DNA of 64,000 nt, taken from positions 8,650,115-8,714,114 of the forward strand of contig CM065316.1 of the NCBI GenBank assembly GCA_033032175.1. Reading direction: 5' to 3'. Of this stretch, positions 34,721 to 45,702 are shown one piece after another. Within the stretch, counting starts at the first letter, position 1; each line of letters opens with the position of its first letter. A model generated the notes under the pieces. That model was given only the letters and a program-made list of their open reading frames with translations. It was not told the DNA's origin and did no database searches. This DNA is from Saturnia japonica (taxonomy: Eukaryota; Arthropoda; Insecta; Lepidoptera; Saturniidae). Made by a program: the position numbers and the translations under genes.

Positions 34721-35665
34721 AATAATAGACTTTTGTTTATAAATTTTCAGGTAAATAAAGTTAAATCTAGTAGGTTAGCACAGAAATCTAAACAAGATGT
34801 AAGTAACAGATTAAAAAAAATACCCGTGTGTAAAATATTTATAAGTAGTACCTAGTATTAGGTAGACATTGCGTGGCTGATGGCTGTATTGTCTGGCAAT
34901 AAATATTATATTAAAAGTCTTCCTGTATGGGGAACCCCCTTAATATATGTATTAATTTATTAGTATTTATAAAGATATCCTCCATATTACGGTTGAAAAG
35001 AAACATTCCTTTAAAGGTAGTAAGTACTGTCAGCGTCAACTTAGCAAGAGTGGGAACGATACTCTACCTTATAACAATTAATTTCTACAATTTTATTCAT
35101 CATTTATCGTTTATCAACAATTTCAATAAAATTACTTCCATAAAAAAAAACTTTTAATTACTTATAATCACGTGTATTTACGTAAATAAACTAAGTTTGG
35201 TCTCTTTCAAATAATTTAAGCAAACAAAGTTAGTATGAATATTGACGTGTGGTCGTATTTGAACTATCTTATTATACGTTTTCGGCTACTGCTTAGCAAA
35301 CGCTCTAATAACACGAATAACATGTATTCATCATAATGGACATCCTATAGTATTTTGCCAACACACACTAACACCACAAAGCATCCGTCTAAATCTAAAG
35401 TCAGAGCAGGTCGTGACACCCAGATATCACTTTATTTTAGTCAGTAGATACGCGGTTCGCTCACCGACGAGTCTTAGGAAAATTATATGTAAAAAACAGA
35501 TGTTTTTCCACTAATATAGTCAAAATAATTTACAGCTCAATGATAACGGTACGAGTAAAAGAGATAAAAACGATTCGCCTATAGATTAGTTTGATAAATG
35601 TAGCGATAGCAAACGTGCGTTCCCTGTTGTTTTATAATTAGAATTTACTGTTTCAATGTGCTGAA
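34721..35665. other. No gene body seen; includes the region upstream of the Ly6-like gene
   Basis: AT-rich. If the ATG at 35666 is used, the promoter and 5' UTR should lie in the last few hundred bases here. No convincing TATA box could be separated from the AT-rich background. Confidence 0.35.
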
Positions 35666-35708
35666 ATGTTAGTATTTATTCTGAGTGTAACCAAATTGAT
35701 AACGTTTG
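35666..35708 (+). CDS. Ly6-like protein gene, proposed exon 1 (signal peptide)
   Basis: ATG at 35666, the first Met after an in-frame TAG about 25 bp upstream, encodes MLVFILSVTKLITF. It ends with one extra base before GTGAGTAT, a strong splice donor. That base (phase 1) joins the two-base start of the exon at 41845 to give a Val codon, so MLVFILSVTKLITF-V runs into VSESCFQQ. This gives a short hydrophobic leader, as expected for a secreted or GPI-anchored protein, although a Lys at residue 10 interrupts the hydrophobic core. The link across 6.1 kb of intron is an inference from phase, donor and leader character; another leader exon is possible. Confidence 0.5.
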
Positions 35709-36404
35709 GTGAGTATATCTTTATTTTCTACTGTCTTCTTGGGCTTTCAAAATTTCTAATAAAATATCGTATATTTATTTTTATTTCTTTACATTTTTTT
35801 AATAACTTCTGTAGGGAAATGTTTTGTCGTATTACAAAAAGAAAACAAAGTGTTACGTCATGTTGTTTAATGCATTTATTTGTGTGAATGCCGGACGGAC
35901 GCCCTCGCGTCTCCGCCAAACAATAGCGCAACGACTCATCTCACCTTTGGATAAATATTTATTTATTCCGCTGTTGACAATCATATTTACATTGTAATGC
36001 TCGTCTAGTATGTCGCCACAGCTTTGCGTGGGTTGGAGATTTTATGTAGATCATCACTAGTTATGAATTTGGGTCAGTGTTGAGATAAGTAGTATTACGA
36101 ATAATGGAGAAGATTATATTAATATTTTGATTGTTGTCAGTGAATATTGAATAGCGAGTGTCTAAATAAACAAATTATGAAATTGATTCTATTAACTATT
36201 AACTTTTATGTCTACGTAAAGGAACTTAAATTAACACTATAATAATACATATAGGTACCTAGGTAATTACAATGACATTTACAACACAAGCGATTTGGAA
36301 CAAAAACAATGTCACAAATTTCAAATCCAAAGGCTGGGCTAAAGTGAGCGTCGCGTCGTGTCGCTTGGAACGTTGTATTGGTCAATGTTGACTAATTAAT
36401 ATTA

Positions 36405-37066
36405 TGTCCTTACATATGAAATTATCGTTTAATATGGGAAAAAGTAACACGAAAAAAATATTATTAAATTATATTTTAACCAATCGAAGTATGTACCATT
36501 ATTATATAGGTATGCATTTTCGCCATTTTATAGGTAGTTCATTGATTCCATTGCCGAAAAATTGTTGGAGCGAGAATCAATAAAATCTTTAAGGCGGTTT
36601 GGATAGCCTCATGGGAATTGAATTTTTTTCCTTGAAAGAAATTATCCAAATTCCGAAAAAAATGGTAATCTGTTGGAGAAAAGTCCAGGGAGTATGGTAG
36701 GTGTCGGAGACATTCCAACCGCAGTTCCTCTAATTTAGCCACCATCTGTAGGGAAGTATGGGGCTTAGCTTTGTTTTGAAGCAGCAGTGGGTTAGAGAGA
36801 TTGACTTGACCAGTTGACGATACGGATCTGCCGTTATCATCTGGCCAGATCTTAGGAAGCTGAAGTGTATGACACCAGCACTGGTCCACCAAACACCCAC
36901 CAGTACGATTTTCGCTTGGTACAGGATTTGGCCGATTCTCCTGGGTTTAACCACTTTGATGAGCGTTTCCGATTAATATCCGATCAAAATTTCCAGAACG
37001 AAAAAGTTGGAACCAAAAACGTACCGTGCTTTCTTTTACAGTAGCGTCCCATCACACACACACACA

Positions 37067-37120
<54 letters not shown>

Positions 37121-37411
37121 CACTAATCACATCACATCATTAATCCTTCGAGCTGTTTCTGCAACGCTGATGACACGGTGGAACCCATACTTATTCGTAA
37201 ATAACGCGATATTTTAAGTTTTCCATTTTGTGAAAGAACGATGACAAAGAAAAATCAAATGGTGCGAAAGCAAATAAATTACTAAATTCGAAACATAAAT
37301 ACATAGGCCTAAATTTGAAACAAATTTGAATTTGGAATTCCTAACCGAACGCCAGATATTTGGGATCAAAGTGGCCAGTTCAACAAAACGCCAATTTCAT
37401 ATGTAAGGACC
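36405..37411 (-). mobile_element. mariner element C, dead, with internal microsatellite
   Basis: Ends TGTCCTTACATATGAAATTA (after TA at 36403) and AATTTCATATGTAAGGACC (before TA at 37412). The minus strand has KKFNSHEA, YSLDFSPTDYHFF (third Asp) and LLLQNKAKPHTS, where the second catalytic Asp is Asn. The N-terminal coding part is disrupted by a long CA tract and a deletion. Length about 1.0 kb. It lies in intron 1 of the Ly6-like gene, antisense to it. Confidence 0.88.
37054..37122. repeat. (CA)n microsatellite
   Basis: About 30 CA units with a few interruptions (ATCACA), inside mariner C. A good candidate for length polymorphism. Confidence 0.95.
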
Positions 37412-38767
37412 TAATATTACTAGATTACTCCTGGGCACAAGTATGGAGTACCAGCTTAATTGTAGCTAGTAGACCAAGTGAGATAGATATACTAGGATAT
37501 CTGAGGACTATCATCATCATCATCTTTTTCTTCCTATAAATGAAAATCGATGTTTTTATGTACGTTCTATGGTCTCCAAAACGGCATAGCGACGCGTTGC
37601 CGGGTTTGCTAGTTGTTGATTAATATAGTGGATTTTAAGAAGTTGCGATATGTACCTGCGGTTCATTCACTGACTTGGTGCCTATTGTTTCAGTGAGGTA
37701 CATCTATTTTTCATCTTACAAGATAATAGAAAATATTTACAATTTGTGGTAAACCCCCCTATATCAACTTTGAAATTAACCAATAATACACAGTTTACAA
37801 CGTAGCAAAACATAGGTACCTACTGCAGATAGCTACTTAATTATATTGTATTTTCTAAATAAGCGTTTTGTACAGTATTATTAACTTTGGTACCATAGTC
37901 AATTTGAAAAAATAATATTAGTTACACGAATTTCAAATAATAAATTAATAATAAAATATCTTGATAATGGGTAATTATTGTAAAATTAGATATTTTTTAT
38001 TTAAACTTCTCAAACAAAATAGATCTTCGTCAAATATTAAAGAACAGAAAACATTGAGATTGTTGCGCTTAAACGATATTAAAATATAAAGAACATCCAT
38101 GTGCTTATAAATATTTACAACTGTCACTGCGGTTACATGTAGGAGTTTACTTACCACAAAAAATACATCAAGATACACTATCTAGACTATGGCCACGAAT
38201 ATCATATTAGGATAAAAGATTATTTACAACACACGTCTCATCCATTCCCAAAATTGCTGTCAACTTTCGCCTAGAAAGATTTTTTCGCAACTGCAAAACA
38301 CGGATAGAATTACTACGAGGTAGGTACGTACACGCAACTATCCATGCACAATTATGTCAAACGCCTATCATCCACTTTCTCGGGCCGACCGACACGTTGT
38401 AAGTTGTTTTTATGCATAGGTCAATTGAGACCACTTATTACTTACTATATACAGTATATACAATATAATTTTATTGACCACTGACTTCTCGAATCTATCT
38501 TATCTTCCACATATTATATACATATTTTGCGTGATTCATACCTAACTACTATGAATACAATTAAAAAAATAACTATGTATGTTTTTTTTTTTTTTTTTTT
38601 TTCAAAAAAGTCGCCAGATTTATTTCCTCCGACATGGGTCGGAGACTTTGTATTGGTTTATGTTGCAGTACCAATGTATTTTTTTGTCTTGTTAGGATTT
38701 CAGGTCTTACTATAATCCTTGACACTACCAAAACTCTGTGTGCCTATATTGTGTCAGTATTAATTTG
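37412..38767. other. No gene seen; spacer within Ly6-like intron 1
   Basis: ACGCGTTGCCGGGTTTGCTAG at 37592-37612 resembles a Helitron-like 3' end. ATCATCATCATC lies at about 37509. A poly-T run at 38582-38602 may be the reversed tail of a retroelement. Confidence 0.35.
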
Positions 38768-39013
38768 TTATTTATTCATTATTTTTAGTTTATTTACAAT
38801 TCCCGTAACAAATTTTATAAAGACTTCACTACTTTTATTCTCTTTTATTATTTCTTTCAAATTCCTTGTATTTATATTTATTCCGGTTTCCAATTCAAAT
38901 TCCAATCTTGCCCTATAAAATATGTTGCACTCGACCAACACATGGATTGCGGTCTGATGTGTTTGGTTGTCACAGACGCAATTGGGGCTAGGTTTAACCT
39001 TAAATCTGTACAA
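38768..39013 (-). pseudogene. LINE C-terminal fragment (zinc-binding tail)
   Basis: The minus strand reads MYRFKVKPSPNCVCDNQTHQ, TAIHVLVECNIFYRARLEFE. The pattern P-x-C-x-C...H-x-L-x-E-C is the zinc-binding tail of RNase-H-bearing LINEs (I/jockey/R1 groups). The poly-T at 38582 would be its poly-A tail. It is truncated upstream. Confidence 0.5.
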
Positions 39014-39281
39014 GTATTCAGCAAATAACTATGTATGTTATCATGATAAAATATTGATGTATTATTTTAATATTACCGAAGTACAACGTTATAGGTATAA
39101 TTTGTCTATCATACTGTTAGGAAAAACGAAATTAACTATACCTACCCTCTTGCAAGCAGTGGCATAATTAGTATAGGTGACACTGGAGAGGTAAATCACG
39201 CTTTTGAGAACAGCTAGGATAGAATAAGTAAAATATTCAGAGGCCTCTCAGGTGGCATCATACTCATACTTATTCATATGC

Positions 39282-39690
39282 GTGCACACCACCGATGACA
39301 CAGGTACATAGGTTGTGTAAGGAACATTTTTTTTTTCTTTTTTTACTCTAGTTAGTGTAGACCACATATCAGATCACTAAATACATATACACATGTTTCT
39401 TCCTTCCTGCCAGGAGGCCGGGACATATATGTATGTTACTTTACCTCTAATTTTACGGATAGGGAATTAGTCAGATCGCAACTTCTTTGTAATCGCGGCA
39501 ACAGCCCAAGCCGAGGTCCAGCCTTTTTAGCAGCCTTGCGCGCTTGTTGCCCATGCTTTCGCGGCTGAGTGTCTAAAGCGCTCGCCCCAAAGCCCGGTAA
39601 AGCTGTAAAGGCCATTAACGGCTCTGTTTTTGGATAGGGCCCCTCAGGCTAACAGTAAGGTAAGATCGAAAAAAAAAAACGAAAAAACTA
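39282..39690 (+). mobile_element. Repeat family X, copy 2 (most complete)
   Basis: Runs from GTGCACACCACCGATGACAC through CATGTTTCTTCCTTCCTGCC, GGATAGGGAATTAGTCAGAT, GCAACAGCCCAAGCCGAGGT, CGCTTGTTGCCCATGC and AGCGCTCGCCCCAAAGCCCG to CAGGCTAACAGTAAGGTAAG and a poly-A run. A poly-A end implies reverse transcription, so this is a SINE or the 3' UTR of a LINE. Confidence 0.7.
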
Positions 39691-39784
39691 CAAATGCCGC
39701 AGAAATGATTAAAAGCAGGAACAGTCGCTGTTGCCGAAATCGGTGTATTACTGAAACCTATCATTTTGTTTAATAGTTACAAGT

Positions 39785-40010
39785 TGCACAAAAACATTTT
39801 TTTAATACAACTAAGGTGGCAAACAAGCTTACGGTTCGCCTAATAGTAAGCGGTTACCGTAATCTATGGACACTTATAACACCAGAACCAGAGGTATCAC
39901 TAGCGCGTTCTCGACCTAAAAGCCCCTTCCCGAAGGAACTCTGGAAATCCTATTCCTAGCAGGAATACAACACAAGGTTCTTTTAACGTAACAGCATCTA
40001 TCAGTTCCAG
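39785..40010 (+). repeat. Interspersed repeat of lepidopteran type
   Basis: AACTAAGGTGGCAAACAAGC, TTACGGTTCGCCTAATAGTA, AGCGGTTACCGTAATCTATG and CTAGCGCGTTCTCGACC follow the order of a repeat I know to be common in Lepidoptera (GGTGGCAAA...ACGG...GTAAGCGGT...). The family name is not certain. Confidence 0.5.
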
Positions 40011-40867
40011 GTGAAAGAAGCAAAGTAATATTAAACAAATTATTTTTATGTGGACTCACTTTGATAAGAAAGCAGACATAAAGTTTTGCTGGAAAAAATA
40101 TTTCAAGATTAAAAATCAAAAGTTAAGACATTGTGAAATTATCTATCTATCATCTGATATACCTACTCGTAAAAATGCACAATTTATAGCGATTATATTA
40201 ATCGCTACTTGATAACTACACAGATTGTGTAGGGTCTTTGAACGCACATGAACATGTATGTCACGGAAAATCCCTCCACCACATTTATCACAGATTATGA
40301 TGCATTTTTCATTAAATCAATAAAAATCCACCGAATTTTAGTAGATACATGTGTAACCTACCTACCTACTTCAAGAATGTGTTTTCTTGTTTTCCATAAA
40401 TTATATAACACTACACTGTTTTTCTTCACCAAATACTTAAGCTACTATATGAGCCTATGGTGCCCGAGCACGCTATGTACAACTAAGACACATTGCTACT
40501 AATATGTATTCATTTGTATTACTCGTGAACATTACCTAAATTATTTGTTCTCAATATCATCATAAATTACTAGTTATTGTAGGGTAATATGGTAAAGTAG
40601 GTTCTCCAAGCCATTATAGTATGGATTTTTTGTAACGTTTAACATTTAATGAAAATACCAATATGTTCTCTAAGTTTTATTTCAGATAGTATCGAATGAT
40701 GGATAACGTAGGAAAAAAAATGTAGTAAATATACGTTTAGTAAATCTGATTCTTAAGAAACGTACCAGTGCCACTGTTAACAAATACTTGCACCTTCAGA
40801 AACAATAATAATTGAGAAGGTAGCTTATCCTGTCCTATCATAGAGTCCAATATTCTTAAGCAATCCG

Positions 40868-41370
40868 AGAGTTGACAATTTTTGAAATTTTTTTTTAAAC
40901 ATTATATATGTTGAAAATAATACCTATGATTTTTTTTTCCAACTAACTCGTTAGCCTGGTGGTCGTAAGCGCCGCGACTGCTATGAGCTAGGTCCTGGGT
41001 TCGAATCCCAGGTCGAGCAAAGTGTTGTTGGGTTTTTCCTATGAAATTCTCAGTAGCGGCTCGGAATTTGGATTCGTGCCCGATTAATAGCAATAGGCTC
41101 GCCCCCTATTACATGGGACCTAAAAACATACTCGGCGAACTGTGGGTGTACATTAGTACACCTCTGCCTAACCCTTCGAGGAATACAGGCGAGATGGTAT
41201 GTTATAAAGACGATGCACTATGGTCCCGTGATGTCATCATTCATTTTATATGTCATTTTGTATGATAACAGTCACAAGTTTGACAACTTAAACAAGAGTA
41301 ACGTTCATATTTCCTCAATGGTAACGTCACCTATTCTAGTCGGCGTTTCAAATCACGTGACTAATCAAAT
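40868..41370 (+). repeat. Repeat family Y, copy 2, split by a SINE
   Basis: TATATGTTGAAAATAATACCTA lies at 40903 and GATGCACTATGGTCCCGTGATG at 41212; in copy 1 (30378-30690) these blocks are joined by an AT-rich linker. Here the SINE occupies that place. It ends with GTCGGCGTTTCAAATCACGTG. Confidence 0.7.
40941..41207 (+). mobile_element. tRNA-related SINE, copy 3
   Basis: Plus-strand copy: A box CGTTAGCCTGGTGGTCGTAA, B box GGGTTCGAATCCCAGG at 40997, body with CATGGGACCTAAAAACATAC and CTGTGGGTGTACATTAGTAC, ending GATGGTATGTTATA. No clear target duplication was visible. It lies in intron 1 of the Ly6-like gene. Confidence 0.85.
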
Positions 41371-41574
41371 AGACCGGATAGTTTGTTCCTTCACCACTGG
41401 ACAGAATTAATAAAAAATAAAAAATAAAAATAAAATTACCTATGCAAATTATTAATTTTGTTTGTTTGTGTAAATATTTGTAAAATATGTTTTTGGCCTT
41501 ACTAACATAGGCTAAGTTAACTAACAATATTGGATGTAAATCTGAAATAAATAAATATTATTATTATTATATAG

Positions 41575-41760
41575 CATGGTAGAAGGGGTTTTTCTGACAC
41601 CCGGCTGGCTAACCACTACCCTCATGTTGAAAATCTGTCACCAAACACTAATAGACTTGTTCTATCAGCTGCACTTGAAAGCCAGTCTTTCTCTAGGCTT
41701 AGCGTGTTACCATCTTGGGCTATAGCGTCACTAAAGATCAGGTAAAATTAGGGCTAAATC
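41575..41760 (+). repeat. Repeat family Z, copy 1
   Basis: GGCTTAGCGTGTTACCATCTTG with an upstream TGAAAGCCAGTCT and downstream GTCACTAAAGATCAGGT. The same blocks occur at 43380-43500. It lies just before exon 2 of the Ly6-like gene. Confidence 0.6.
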
Positions 41761-41844
41761 CTAAACCTATAAACAAAAAAATAAAAAATCTTAATATTAA
41801 ATCCGCTTTACAAGTTTATCCCAAACATATATTTTTATTTGCAG

Positions 41845-42054
41845 TGGTCTCGGAGAGTTGTTTTCAGCAAATATGCTTAGGCTGTCATCCTCAAGAAACA
41901 TTAGCACACGGATCGCCAGTTCAATGCCATCCGCAAAATTGGGTTTCGGCACAGTGGGTACACAACTACGGGCATCCACCGCCGACGACCGATTCTAGGG
42001 TACCTATTGAATACCGCTGCCTCAAAATGGTAGCTACACCGGATGACAAGTCAT
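41845..42054 (+). CDS. Ly6-like protein gene, exon 2 (cysteine-rich)
   Basis: The acceptor ATTTTTATTTGCAG precedes 41845 and the donor GTACGT follows 42054. The 210-bp exon starts with two bases of a codon and ends with one. It encodes VSESCFQQICLGCHPQETLA, HGSPVQCHPQNWVSAQW, VPIEYRCLKMVATPDDKS. Five cysteines lie in the first two thirds of a Ly6/uPAR (three-finger) domain. The residues after SES probably begin the mature protein. Codon use and the absence of stops over 210 bp differ from the repeats around it. Ending in T, it joins the TT of exon 3 to form Phe. Confidence 0.75.
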
Positions 42055-42077
42055 GTACGTATTGAGTGTTAGCAACG

Positions 42078-42692
42078 TATAAGTCGCGTCAAGTAAAAAG
42101 AACGCTGTAAGAAAGTGGAGGGGGTGTGTTTGCGCATGGGTACTCTCGCGCACGAAAGTACTAGGGCTATTGTTTTGATTCAGTGTAGGATGTGTAATCT
42201 AATTACAAAAAATTAAAGTAATGTTTCAACTCCTTCCGTTATTGGGTTTTGTTTGATTCTTTTATTTCTGCCGGGAGTTCGGAAGACTATGAAATTCCGA
42301 ATCTTTTGAGCCTTTTACAATTCGTCTCACTCTAGACTCGGAACACTTTGTTACCTCTGCGTCCGTTTCATAGATTGTTTTAAATTATCTACTGCATTAT
42401 CATTAGCTTTTCTCTTCATAAAACAATATATCTACGTCATAAATCATTTTTCTCACTTTTCTATGTAAAACCATTTCGTAATTGAACTTTTGTGCGCGAT
42501 GCTATTTTGAGAATGAACGTAACGTGAACACAGCGCGGAAAGCAAAGGTCGACTGACCAACCAATAGCACACCGGCAAGCATGCGGCGCGTGACTCCCCG
42601 CGCCGCACCTCATACCATCAAATAGACCAATAAATCGCCTAATGTGCATCTTGATTGACCGCAAGCGTTCTTTTTACATGACGCGACCTATA
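42078..42692. mobile_element. Terminal-inverted-repeat element (MITE-like), about 615 bp, in Ly6-like intron 2
   Basis: TATAAGTCGCGTCAAGTAAA followed by AAGAACGCTG at the left faces CAAGCGTTCTTTTTACATGA then CGCGACCTATA at the right: about 30 bp with a few mismatches. The flanks are TA-rich, so a TA duplication is possible. The interior has a GC-rich part (ATGCGGCGCGTGACTCCCCG at 42581) and no transposase. The left end lies only about 20 bp after the exon 2 donor site. Confidence 0.75.
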
Positions 42693-43379
42693 CCTACATA
42701 ATAACTAATGTATAATTGTAACTTATCAGTTGAACCAGTTGAAGTAAATTGAAAAAAATTACTTCTGAAGCGCATTGTTTAAAAAAAGGAATCGGAGATG
42801 GGACGGTTTATTAAAAACAAATAAGTATATGTTTGTTTTTTTTTTTGTTTTTTATTTGTAAGTAGGTACTTAGGTTGTTTTTTTTTTCAGTGTTCTGCAA
42901 GATGACGGTCCTAACCTAATTACAGTTCAGTACAGTGCAGTAAAATCCAAAAGTAGCGCTAACTGCTAAGACGCGAGGTACTGTCGACATTCGCAATAGT
43001 TATGCCGTTCTGTAATACCACTAAGGCGAAAGCCACTAAGTACCTAAATATCCACTTTATAATGTCGAATCGCGATGCACCGCGTCACTATAACGAGTTA
43101 ATCCAGGTGGGCTAGATTACTCTACCACACCACTCTTGCTACTTTCCCGTTTCTTTTCCAACAGAGTATCACTTGCAGACTGCAGTTGAGACTGGTTTGT
43201 GTCTCTAATTACATAGGCAGTCATTGGAATAATTATTATCTTATAATGCAACAATGAACCTGAATATTCGGTGAAGGAAAAGATCGTGATGAAATCATAG
43301 CACCGCGGTAGGCCTTTTTCAATGCCCACTTGACTAATATTCCCATCAAATTATAGTTATAAAGTCATGCCCTCAAGAT

Positions 43380-43500
43380 AAAATTCTGTCCCCAAGCACC
43401 TATAAGTAAGTTCCGGCAGCTGTACATGAGAACCAGTCTAACTAGGCTTAGCGTGTTACCATCTTGAGTCATATAGTAACTTGACATCAGGTGAGAATTT
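43380..43500 (+). repeat. Repeat family Z, copy 2
   Basis: GAGAACCAGTCTAACTAGGC then TTAGCGTGTTACCATCTTGAG and TGACATCAGGTGAGAATTTG. Two copies flank exon 2, both in the + orientation. Confidence 0.6.
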
Positions 43501-43812
43501 GAACAAACAAATTAAACAAAAAGTATCACTTTCTAAAATATCGCAAAGTTCCTATCGACTTGTATAACAAGTTCTTTTCTCGCAGCACGCCAAAGTGACG
43601 TCACAGGTAAGCACAGTACCTAAAATCCAAAATCAATGGCGACCACCGACAATTTTATAATCCATCGCCAGGTGTCGGTGTCATGCCGGCATTCCTGATC
43701 CCGAAACAATACAACCAAAAAGAGTCACTATGACGGGTATTATCACCATGTGCATGGTGTTCGCGGTCGTGACGTGCATTTAGTAAACTGTGTATTTTAA
43801 AATTGTTTTCAG

Positions 43813-44024
43813 TTGGCAACACAGTTGATACAATTCGCGGGTGCATCCCTCGAGCTCAGATAGACTCAGTTTGCAACGGCTTGGTCGCTGTGGAGAGAGC
43901 ACGCGGACATAGCGACGCACGCTGCTTTATCTGTTACGGCGACAACTGCAACTCAGCCAAACGTGTACAAACTCTAACATTAATAAGCCTTATAGCATTG
44001 TTATTAAACTATATATTAAGATAA
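43813..44024 (+). CDS. Ly6-like protein gene, exon 3 (domain end and GPI signal)
   Basis: The acceptor ATTGTTTTCAG precedes 43813, and the stop is TAA at 44022-44024. It encodes GNTVDTIRGCIPRAQIDSVC, NGLVAVERARGHSDARCFIC, YGDNCNSAKRVQTL, then a hydrophobic tail LISLIALLLNYILR. The C-x2-C-x4-C-N ending (CFICYGDNCN) is the signature of Ly6/uPAR proteins of the insect quiver/sleepless type. A small-residue site (N-S-A) just before a hydrophobic end is the usual GPI-anchor signal. The whole protein would be about 154 residues with ten cysteines, the normal size and number. Such proteins act at the outer cell surface, often modulating channels, receptors or septate junctions; which of these applies here cannot be told. 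Confidence 0.82.
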
Positions 44025-44041
44025 ATAGGACTTATTATAAA

Positions 44042-44090
44042 AATAAATAATATTTATATTGCTTCAATTTTATATTTTAAATAAAAAAAA
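44042..44090 (+). promoter_or_regulatory. Polyadenylation signals of the Ly6-like gene
   Basis: AATAAATAA at 44042 and a second AATAAA at about 44080 lie 18-60 bp past the stop codon. In AT-rich DNA such hexamers arise by chance, but the place is right. Confidence 0.5.
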
Positions 44091-44239
44091 AATTGTACAT
44101 ATTCCATCGTACAAATTGTACATAAATTCACGACAACAATTTACAACAAATCGTTTTTAATCCCTGCTAAGTACAACCATTTCTTATGTTTCATATAAAA
44201 AATATCTTAACAATAAATTATTGCAAAGAAACGTCTTCT

Positions 44240-44460
44240 TAATTTATTAAGACAATTTAAGGCGGCGCGGGAAAATCAACAACTGATGCAATCCACACTG
44301 CGCGCATCATAATGGAATCCTACATTGAAGACAAAAAAGATACAATACAATATACTTTATTGCACACCATACAAAAAAACATACATATTTAACTACTAAC
44401 TGTGCCTGCGACTTCGTCCACGTGGCATATTTCGTGAATGAAAAATAGTAACTAAATAAA
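44240..44460 (-). repeat. Retroelement tail and reversed repeat end
   Basis: TACAATACAATATACTTTAT and TGCACACCATACAAAA read, in reverse, as a retroelement 3' UTR with an AATAAAG-type signal. AACTGTGCCTGCGACTTCGTCC follows, common in Lepidoptera as a reversed Helitron-like end. Confidence 0.45.
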
Positions 44461-45059
44461 AACCTCACCACACCTCAATCTCACCCTACGGTATTTGGCC
44501 CGTACACGCTTTGATAAACCTCAACTTAAATTATTTCCCGCCCACGCAGCAAGCGCTAGGGATTCACCGATACCGACATTTGATCGATACCAAGTACTCA
44601 ATCAGCTATACAATCAAAGTATAGATATCTCATTCGATACCACTACGAAGTTTCGATATTTGTGAGTACTAGAATCAATTTTTAATAAAATTATTCAATT
44701 CTTGAAAGAGGCTTGTGCTTGCCCTGATTACGGATGTTACTCGACATCGTTCTGATTCAGGTATCGAAACCTCATTCGATTCCACTTCAAAGATACATTC
44801 ATTGTTTCATACCAGTAAATTATGACAATTTGTATCTACTTGTAAAATTAGTAATGGTAACCAAAGACATCATTCCTTGTTACATTTTCCGGATAGAAAT
44901 TCAGTCGGTATGGTCGAGGGGGATTGAAGATTAATAACTTCTGTTGAACAAAATAATGATGATAAAATCATAAAAGACAAGACTGTATCACTTTGTAGAC
45001 ATATGAATTCCACATCCACTCAATAAAATAAACATTATTTTATAAGGTTCCGCAGTAAT
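44461..45059. other. No gene seen; spacer
   Basis: ATCGATACC/TCGATACCACT-like motifs recur between 44560 and 44790 (GATACCGACATTTGATCGAT, ATTCGATACCACTACGAAG, ATTCGATTCCACTTCAAAG). No coding sequence was seen. Confidence 0.4.
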
Positions 45060-45702
45060 ATTAATTCAAGGTAGAAACGGTATATTACACCCGATTAGAG
45101 TTTTTGTTGACACGAATTGGCAGACATTGTATCACTAAAGAGTGTTGGAAAAAACTCGGCTTAAATATGTTTAACCCTACCGATACTATTCATGTAAACG
45201 GCATTTGTGATAACCCTCAGCCGATACAGGGTACGACTAATGTCACTATGTTTTCGCGACTTAACGATTTCCGCTCGAATTTACAATGCTTAGTTATAAA
45301 TAAAATTTCAGGCGATTTTTCGCAAGTTAACTAAAGATTGTACATAGCCTAGTTATCTATCTAATTTACCGCTCGCAGACCAATCGTTTCATACGAGAAG
45401 TTCAATAGATAACTATGTTAATTCGTTGCGAAGTTTTCGCATGTATAATGAAGAGAAATAAAATTTTAGGTTCAAACGGCAATCCTGAAGCTTTGGAATC
45501 CGAATTCGGATATATTATAGTAATTTCCGCACGAGTTTCACAAACCCCTTCCGCTAACGCTACCGCTCATCAATGTGACGCATACTTTCATTTTTGTACT
45601 GATGATACTTCTATGGAAGGTCTAATGAGCCGATTTTTAATGACTTCAATTTGTACGACCGGCAGTAGATACCTATGTGATGCTTCTGTGAGAATCTCGG
45701 CT
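45060..45702 (+). pseudogene. BEL/Pao retrotransposon fragment: protease and start of RT
   Basis: Two frames (45104-45334 and 45415-45705) give IRVFVDTNWQTLYHTKECWK, KLGLNMFNPTDTIHVNGI, NFRSNLQCLVINKISGDFSQ, then IKRNKILGSNGNPEALESEFGY (first residues approximate) and DDTSMEGLMSRF. This order is that of the BEL/Pao protease (DUF1758-like) and the segment before RT. The protease active site D-S/T-G reads D-T-N, so it is dead. A frameshift and missing RT confirm decay. Confidence 0.7.

Noticed and set aside
35728..35931. 67-codon minus-strand open frame beside the Ly6-like leader exon
   Set aside because: No similarity and antisense to intron sequence.
37026..37217. His-Thr repeat open frame
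   Set aside because: Translation of the CA microsatellite.
40945..41020. tRNA-like sequence with A and B boxes
   Set aside because: It is the head of a SINE: the same unit occurs three times with a common non-tRNA body, and two copies have target duplications. No cloverleaf with a proper acceptor stem is visible.
42461..42664. 67-codon minus-strand open frame in Ly6-like intron 2
   Set aside because: Lies in the inverted-repeat element at 42078-42692 and has no recognisable motif.
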